Origin: Membranipora membranacea
Lineage: Eukaryota > Bryozoa > Gymnolaemata > Cheilostomatida > Membraniporidae
Length of the DNA stretch: 64,000 nt
Assembly (NCBI GenBank): GCA_914767715.1
Contig: OU612075.1
Span: 6,884,001-6,948,000, forward strand
Reading direction: 5' to 3'
In this document: positions 59,301 through 64,000 of the stretch, piece after piece
Numbering within the stretch: position 1 is the stretch's first letter
Layout of the letters: the number at the start of each line of letters is the position of its first letter
The notes under the pieces: generated by a model
What the model saw: only the letters and a program-made list of their open reading frames with translations
The model's database searches: none
What the model was told of the DNA's origin: nothing
Translations under genes and position numbers: made by a program

Positions 59301-62300
59301 TGTCTTGACAAGCTTTGTTCGGATGGGGGGAAGCTTTGTCCCCCCCCCCCAAGACAGGCTAGTCTGTCAGTGTAAACAGATATAAGAAGTAGCGGGATAG
59401 GTATCGAGTTACTCCTTGGGGATAGGCATTGAGTCATATCTTATTATCTATGTAGGAAGTCGGTATAATTCTAACCTTGATATAGTTGGCATTAACATAA
59501 TCACTATCATAGCCGTGTGAAGTGTCCAGCTTTACCCGGTTTTCGTCAGCTTAAAAAACGAACCACAAGATGAATGTTCGAGCCTTTCAACCTATCAAAT
59601 TATCAACGACAACATGCATTTATGTATTTTATGTCTAAGACATAATCATTTTCATTGTTAGTCTTTATCTTCCATATTTCTTCTTTTATTTATCATTGTT
59701 TTGTCTTGGCTTACTCGGAAGAACATCATTTTAATGATGAAAACTGCTTGTTTAAAATAAAAATCCAGGATAATACATTAAAATAATGGAAATGGTAGCT
59801 TTGGAGAAAAAGACAACACAGTCATCATAACAATTGCGAAAAGTGCGGAAAATATTGCCAGATGACCATAATGTAAAGAAATGTGCCTGATACTTACTTG
59901 CAGTAATATTTTTAAAACTGTTTTTGGCCACATTATTTGGTATCCTGCCGATTTTGCAAACAAGCTCTGGACTTCCAACTCTCTGAGAACAAAATGCAAG
60001 CTATAGAATGTGTTCAATCAGGGAGTTACAGGTAACTCCTTGGTTCAATGCTCGAACATATTTTAAGATGACACTTGCACCATGAATGAGATCTAAAGTG
60101 CGGTAAAAGTAAGATGTACTACATCCAATTGTGAGTAACGTGGCTCCCCACATATTTTACTGAAGATTGAAGATTGAGTGTTTTAAAGTTGAAGAAAAGA
60201 TTTGCTCAGTTTAAATGAAAAATCAATAAAAGATTTTAGACTGGAAATCAGTCCAACAATTTGGAGTTAGCTACTCAAGTTAAGTGTTTTGAACAAACAA
60301 CTCCAAACAATAACAAACTTTAACTCATCAGCCAATCAAAACAAAACCAAAACACAAGCACATTGGTCATGCTAAGCAGAAATGAGTAGATAACACCACA
60401 GTCCAGTTGTTTTGAAGAATTTATTCTGAAGATAAGAGTTTTAAAATTGAAGATTGCTCTATTTTCTCTGAAGAAAATGAAGACAGCCTTGTGTGCAGGG
60501 AGCCCCAGTAACTATGGACTCATTTTTTTTGCAAATGCATCAAATTTCATCAAGATTCAAACCTTTTACACAGTTGCACCTCTCCAAACTCTTTAATTTG
60601 CTTATCAGGATGAACCTGTAGATTATTGCCGAACTTATCAACTTACATCAAATTCTTCTCTGAATGGATGAGTCGGATTGTCCTCATGTTCTGCTTGTAC
60701 AATCTTATATATATCAGTAACTGGGATATCATGTGAATCAGGCAATTTGGAGCCCATGTTCTGATATGTGTCCCCTTCTTCATCAATCATCTGTCTGTGT
60801 TTGGGGATGGGTGGTGCAGTCCCACTGTTAGAGCCATTTTTGACCAGAGGCTTGATAGCTCCAACAGGCTTGACAGGTTGGAGCGGTCGCTCAGCATCTG
60901 AGAATGGAAATCATTTATAAGGAATCAGATAAATATAAAGAATGCACAATCATCTTATTTATGTTTCTCAGACACTTAATTAAGTTCTTTTAATTCTCTT
61001 AATTTTTTTAATTCTTTTAATTCTAGTAATTTTTGCAATTCTTTTATTGCTTTTAACTGTTTTAATTCTAAAAAATTATTTTGGATTCTTCTTATGGAAT
61101 TCAATGTTCTCAGAGTATTGACTGGTATGGAAGCCCCATAGAAGGTACCGTATTTTATCTTCTTCACACGGTATAACAAATTGTAAACATCAATTTCTGA
61201 AGTTGTGAATGGGCAAAGTGATACAGGAAAACATTGGAAACTTTGTCAAAGAGTGGTTGAAGGTTGGCAGTGACAATATGAAGCAAATTAATTAATAATT
61301 AATAAATTAAATTGATAAATTAATTAATTAATCATTAATAAATACAAATTCATTAATTAATTAATTAAATGATAATTAATCTATTACTATATATTATATA
61401 AAATTATATATTATATATCAAATATTATATAAATTGAAACAATAAATTAATAAATCAATTAAATTAATAAAAGTGTTAAAGACAAAATACAGTGGTATTT
61501 CAAGAGTTAATATAATACTAATACTACCTTCAGATAAGCTGTCATCATGACTGGGTGCCTGAATACCAGGAGCATGGTAACGTTTGGGTTTATTTCTACA
61601 AGTAAAGAACCATAGTTTTTTAAACATACCTGGTTGTGAGATATGTGCAAAGAGCATTGATATGAATTTATGGCCTAGTGGAAAAATATATAGGACGGCT
61701 AGTTGTGGAGAAATTACATCAGTATATAACTTTGTGTCAGTAATTAGATCTAGCTAACGTTCTGGCAGCTTCAAAGCATTGACAGACCTTCCAGTAACAA
61801 CCTTTAAAACTCTGGCAAGCTACTTGACAAGCGCTTACCAGGTCGGCTTTAGCATTACTGAACTTTTGAACAAATCAAAGATGAGAAATTGTTTCCAAAA
61901 ATCATACATGAATGTGAATTGCCATATGCTTGTTCAGGGTCAGATATGTTCCCTTAATTCATGAATATAATCGGTGGCAAAGAGAAATAACATATCACCT
62001 GCAAATGATTGAACTGTGGCATTAACATCACGGGCTCTTTCAATGTGTGAACTTCATCTTCATTTTACACTTGACTGTGTTTATCTGATAAAAAGAACTC
62101 AAGCAAGAAAGGGTATTATTTTTATCTCATTCACTTCCGTTTGTGACTGACCTGTGCTTCAAGAATATTACCACCAATATGACCACAATCACCACAGCAA
62201 CACCGACGACAATACCAACAATCAACAGTGTTGGTGGTGCGGTAGTTGGTACAATCACTGAAATATAGAAGGCAACGCTTGAGATTGAGCCACAAATGAA

Positions 62301-64000
62301 ATATTATATATAATTATATGTATACTTTATTATTGCCGATCAAAGTCAATGAAAACGAAGCAGTCAGGTGTATTTATGGAAGATATGTTTACCCATGGAG
62401 TGACAAGCCGTTTTGGTTGAGAGAAAAGCAGATTAACGTGAACTGAAAGTCAGGTGACTCCCAAGGATCAATGCTGATATAATTTTTTAAAGTACGTCGC
62501 AACATTGGGTGGCAATATTGAACACCAGATTTGAATACCTATTATAACTTTCTTCATTGCGGTCGACATACCTGTCAGTGGTTTCTCATTAAGCTGGTAG
62601 AATTCTGTCACTTCTTCTTCAGTGACAGCCTGATACCCCACATATATGGTATAGTTTCCTATTTTGAGTTCTTTGTTCGTCTTGCCCCCATACGTCTCAC
62701 CATCACCAACTATAAATGTACTGCCAGAGCCCAAAAGACCTATTTTTGCAGCAATATAGGTGTTTGTGCCGTCGATGGTTAGTGTTGTTGTTGTGGTAGA
62801 TCTATTTCTTCTACCAGCCTCTCCGTTTCGCACCACAATCCAGATTGAGGCGAATCGCTGATCAAACTTGTCAATCATTGTGACATTAGGCAAAGTGATA
62901 GTGGCATTGCCGCTATACACAAATGTTTCCACACTGGTTGATGATATATTAAGCGCTGGATCTACAAAGGATAGAACAAAACAACAGATGAATAAACCTC
63001 AGCAGGTAAATATGAGGGCTATGCCTATTTGTTAGAATAGCATGAATAGGAGGACATTCAAGGGAATAATCATTTCACATAGGCGATGTGTTTGCTCTGA
63101 TTGGTTGGGTGGAGTGAACCCAACCAATAAGAGCAAACTGATAAGCTACATTTCACCTAGTGCAATAGCGGGTAGGGATACCTACATTGGGGTTTAGTCC
63201 ACAGAGGTATAAAGCTTGAATTGTAGCCGTATCCATCATTTTCAAGAAGAGCTTTAACCCAACAGCTGTACAGGACCTGAGGGAAAAGTCCATCCACTTG
63301 AAGGGCCGTGACATCTTTTGCATCCGTAGTGAAGGTGAGGTTATCTGAGTATCCAAGGTCAGCATCAATATTAAAGCTATCGTTCGATACCGTGCAATCC
63401 ACCTACAATGGCATGAGTGTATAAAAGTAAGATCAGCAGCTGCAGAAGACTTTACTTTAAAGAGCAAGGAATTTCAGGGATGCACAGGAAGTAAAGTTAA
63501 GGTACATAAATTATTGACATAGATCTAGAGGTACAGGGGGTGATTTTGTTAAAATCACCCAATCAATACCTTTTTGAGATGTAATTTAGAAACTTATTCT
63601 CTTAGGATTTTCGTATTATAATAAGCGAGGCTCCTAACGCCAGATCCTTTCTACTACTTGGCACAAAATCCATTTGGATTTTGAGTTAAGCAAACTCGTC
63701 ACCAAATCAGTCATTCAGAAGTATAGAGTTCTATCAAGCAGTGAGCAATTGCATAGGAAGCTCTGGCAGGTCTTGCTCCCTCAAAAAATAGCAATCAGAT
63801 AGTGACTTGGCTGAACATTGGTCATGCGCTTATAGAGGGACAGTGTCTTCATAGTTCACCTGATATTTTGTTATTATTGCATATTTATAATTTTTGACAG
63901 CATCCCACACCATCTTTGCTGAATTTCTTCGTCGTTCTGTAACTCTGGGGTCTGCAGGAGCTCCAGGTACTGTCATGAAAATAAAAAGATGAATTATCAT
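52248..64000 (-). CDS. Gene B: receptor-type protein tyrosine phosphatase (3' part, runs off the right edge)
   Basis: Twenty-one minus-strand exons are visible, 5' to 3': 63860-63969, 63186-63402, 62572-62961, 62152-62257, 61528-61595, 60647-60897, 59898-59982, 59476-59549, 59022-59058, 58602-58699, 58261-58389, 57831-57973, 57253-57403, 56688-56792, 56223-56364, 55435-55505, 55031-55153, 54538-54690, 53828-53961, 52631-52766 and 52248-52328 (stop TGA at 52,248-52,250). Domains: FN3, membrane-proximal module, transmembrane helix, juxtamembrane segment with YQNM, catalytic D1, pseudophosphatase D2. All are open and in phase, so this is the intact paralogue in the window. N-terminal exons (signal peptide, PAN-like, module X by analogy with genes A and D) would lie right of 64,000. 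Confidence 0.92.
53400..53750 (-). mobile_element. tRNA-derived SINE in the gene B D2 intron
   Basis: Minus strand: GGTTCAGTGGTAAGC (A-box-like) and a B-box-like GGGTTGAGTCC, the latter mutated from gene A's GGTTTGATTCC. Same element and same intron position as gene A 7,390-7,620. Confidence 0.5.
55680..55850 (+). mobile_element. tRNA-derived SINE in a gene B intron
   Basis: TGGGGTAATGGGTATGGCA (A-box-like), GTTTGATTCC (B-box), then a body starting ggaagggcatccgacc. It is absent from the matching gene A intron (9,293-9,720). Confidence 0.6.
56009..56048. repeat. Short hairpin
   Basis: CTGGGCAGGC and GCCTGCCCAG flank a C-rich 20-base loop. Perfect 10-base stem in a gene B intron. Confidence 0.6.
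56688..59982 (-). CDS. Gene B catalytic phosphatase domain D1
   Basis: Eight exons (59898-59982 through 56688-56792). Motifs: KNSFKNI (phosphotyrosine loop, normally KNRY), DYVNANYIK, ELFIASQGP, AVYWPEDTG, FTQWPDHGVPTT and IIHCSDGVGRTG. Nucleophile Cys, P-loop Arg and general-acid Asp are all present, so activity is expected. The KNRY loop is altered at two positions (R to S, Y to F), which could change substrate fit. Confidence 0.9.
59296..59361. mobile_element. Tiny 66-base inverted-repeat element with 10-base target-site duplication
   Basis: TAGCCTGTCTTG and its exact reverse complement bound a 66-base G/C-homopolymer-rich core. GTCTGTCAGT is repeated on both sides (59,286-59,295 and 59,362-59,371). 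A 9-11-base duplication is typical of Mutator-like elements, 8 bases of hAT. It lies in the gene B intron between exons 15 and 16. Confidence 0.7.
60140..60506. mobile_element. MITE with GGGGCTCCC ends, copy 2 (reverse orientation)
   Basis: Begins GTGGCTCCC (one mismatch) and ends GTGTGCAGGGAGCCCC. AGTAAC is duplicated at 60,134-60,139 and 60,507-60,512. It lies in the gene B intron between exons 13 and 14 and is 58 bases shorter than copy 1. Confidence 0.8.
60647..61595 (-). CDS. Gene B juxtamembrane exons with YQNM motif
   Basis: Exon 61528-61595 (68 bases) encodes NKPKRYHAPGIQAPSHDD and SLSE, where gene A has only a 14-base microexon. Exon 60647-60897 encodes DAERPLQPVKP, the motif EGDTYQNMGS and a pre-D1 helix ending PFREEFD. 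The invariant DTYQNMGS inside otherwise variable sequence suggests a selected docking site. Confidence 0.8.
61285..61435. repeat. AT-rich TTAA-type low-complexity tract
   Basis: Many overlapping attaatta/taattaat units followed by tatata tracts; self-complementary and prone to slippage. It is preceded at about 60,985-61,070 by a degenerate ttaattctt tandem repeat. Confidence 0.7.
61690..61975 (+). repeat. Interspersed repeat, second copy
   Basis: Matches 8,672-8,980 in opposite orientation, including tracts translating as SYLT..., ITELL and QSKMRN/KSKMRN in one frame. It lies between the gene B transmembrane and juxtamembrane exons. The family is not recognised. Confidence 0.55.
62152..62257 (-). 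CDS. Gene B transmembrane exon
   Basis: VPTTAPP is followed by LLIVGIVVGVAVVIVVILVV and IFLKHR: a single helix with a basic stop-transfer. It lacks the 22-residue Gly/Thr-rich stalk seen in gene A. Confidence 0.88.
62572..63969 (-). CDS. Gene B FN3 and membrane-proximal ectodomain exons
   Basis: Exon 63860-63969 (PGAPADPRVTERRRNSAKMV, WDAVKNY) and 63186-63402 (VDCTVSNDSF, LQVDGLFPQVLYSCWVKALL, LWTKPQ) form one FN3 module. Exon 62572-62961 (ITLPNVTMI, IWIVVRNGEAGRRNRS, TYIAAKIGLL, FIVGDGETYGG, YTIYVGYQAV) is the membrane-proximal module. RRNRS could be a furin-type site at the same place as RSRRRRS in gene A. Exon lengths of 110, 217 and 390 bases equal gene A's. Confidence 0.8.

Noticed and set aside
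61779-61964. A small protein gene shared with 8,692-8,982
   Set aside because: Both lie in a dispersed 300-base repeat within introns; no start context or splice support.
1-64000. CRISPR arrays, operons or other prokaryotic features
   Set aside because: The window has spliced genes, LINEs and SINEs; no regularly spaced repeats or prokaryotic gene packing are seen.

Overview
The window is eukaryotic genomic DNA, AT-rich, with short GT-AG exons separated by introns of about 100-900 bases and many transposon remnants. The protein families are two-domain receptor tyrosine phosphatases, PAN/apple modules, FN3-like modules, CR1- and R1/I-like LINE fragments and a CACTA/EnSpm DNA transposon. They point to a marine invertebrate, possibly an early-branching animal such as a sponge or cnidarian. 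I cannot name the species.

The backbone is a tandem array of receptor-type protein tyrosine phosphatase (RPTP) genes, all on the minus strand, so each gene reads from high to low coordinates. From left to right: gene D (5' part only: signal peptide, two PAN-like modules, module X; runs off the left edge); a duplicated upstream region (about 4.0-6.8 kb); gene A (6.87-42.19 kb), with its signal-peptide exon at 42.1 kb and all other exons between 20.6 and 6.9 kb; a second copy of the upstream region (42.2-45.2 kb); copy C (46.2-48.9 kb), an isolated and broken D2 phosphatase domain; a transposon-rich spacer (48.9-52.2 kb); and gene B (52.25 kb to beyond the right edge).

Gene A's first intron holds a 20,679-base CACTA/EnSpm transposon (20,998-41,676). 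It has CACTG termini, terminal inverted repeats of about 260 bases and a 3-base CAG target-site duplication. The matching empty site survives in gene D. Inside it are exons of a Tnp2-type transposase carrying a premature stop, a second multi-exon reading frame of unknown function, and nested LINE fragments.

Complete genes in the array would encode: signal peptide, two Cys-rich PAN-like modules, an unrecognised beta-rich module X, FN3-like modules, a membrane-proximal module, one transmembrane helix, a juxtamembrane segment with a conserved YQNM motif, an active-type phosphatase domain D1 (WPD loop and HCSDGVGRTG) and a D2 that lacks the WPD loop. Exon lengths in D1 and D2 are identical between genes A and B. 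Where copies differ, the differences are clear lesions: a 5-base deletion and a 3' exon deletion in gene A, and a frameshift, a stop and a lost splice donor in copy C. The spacer and introns carry several small inverted-repeat elements with clean target-site duplications.
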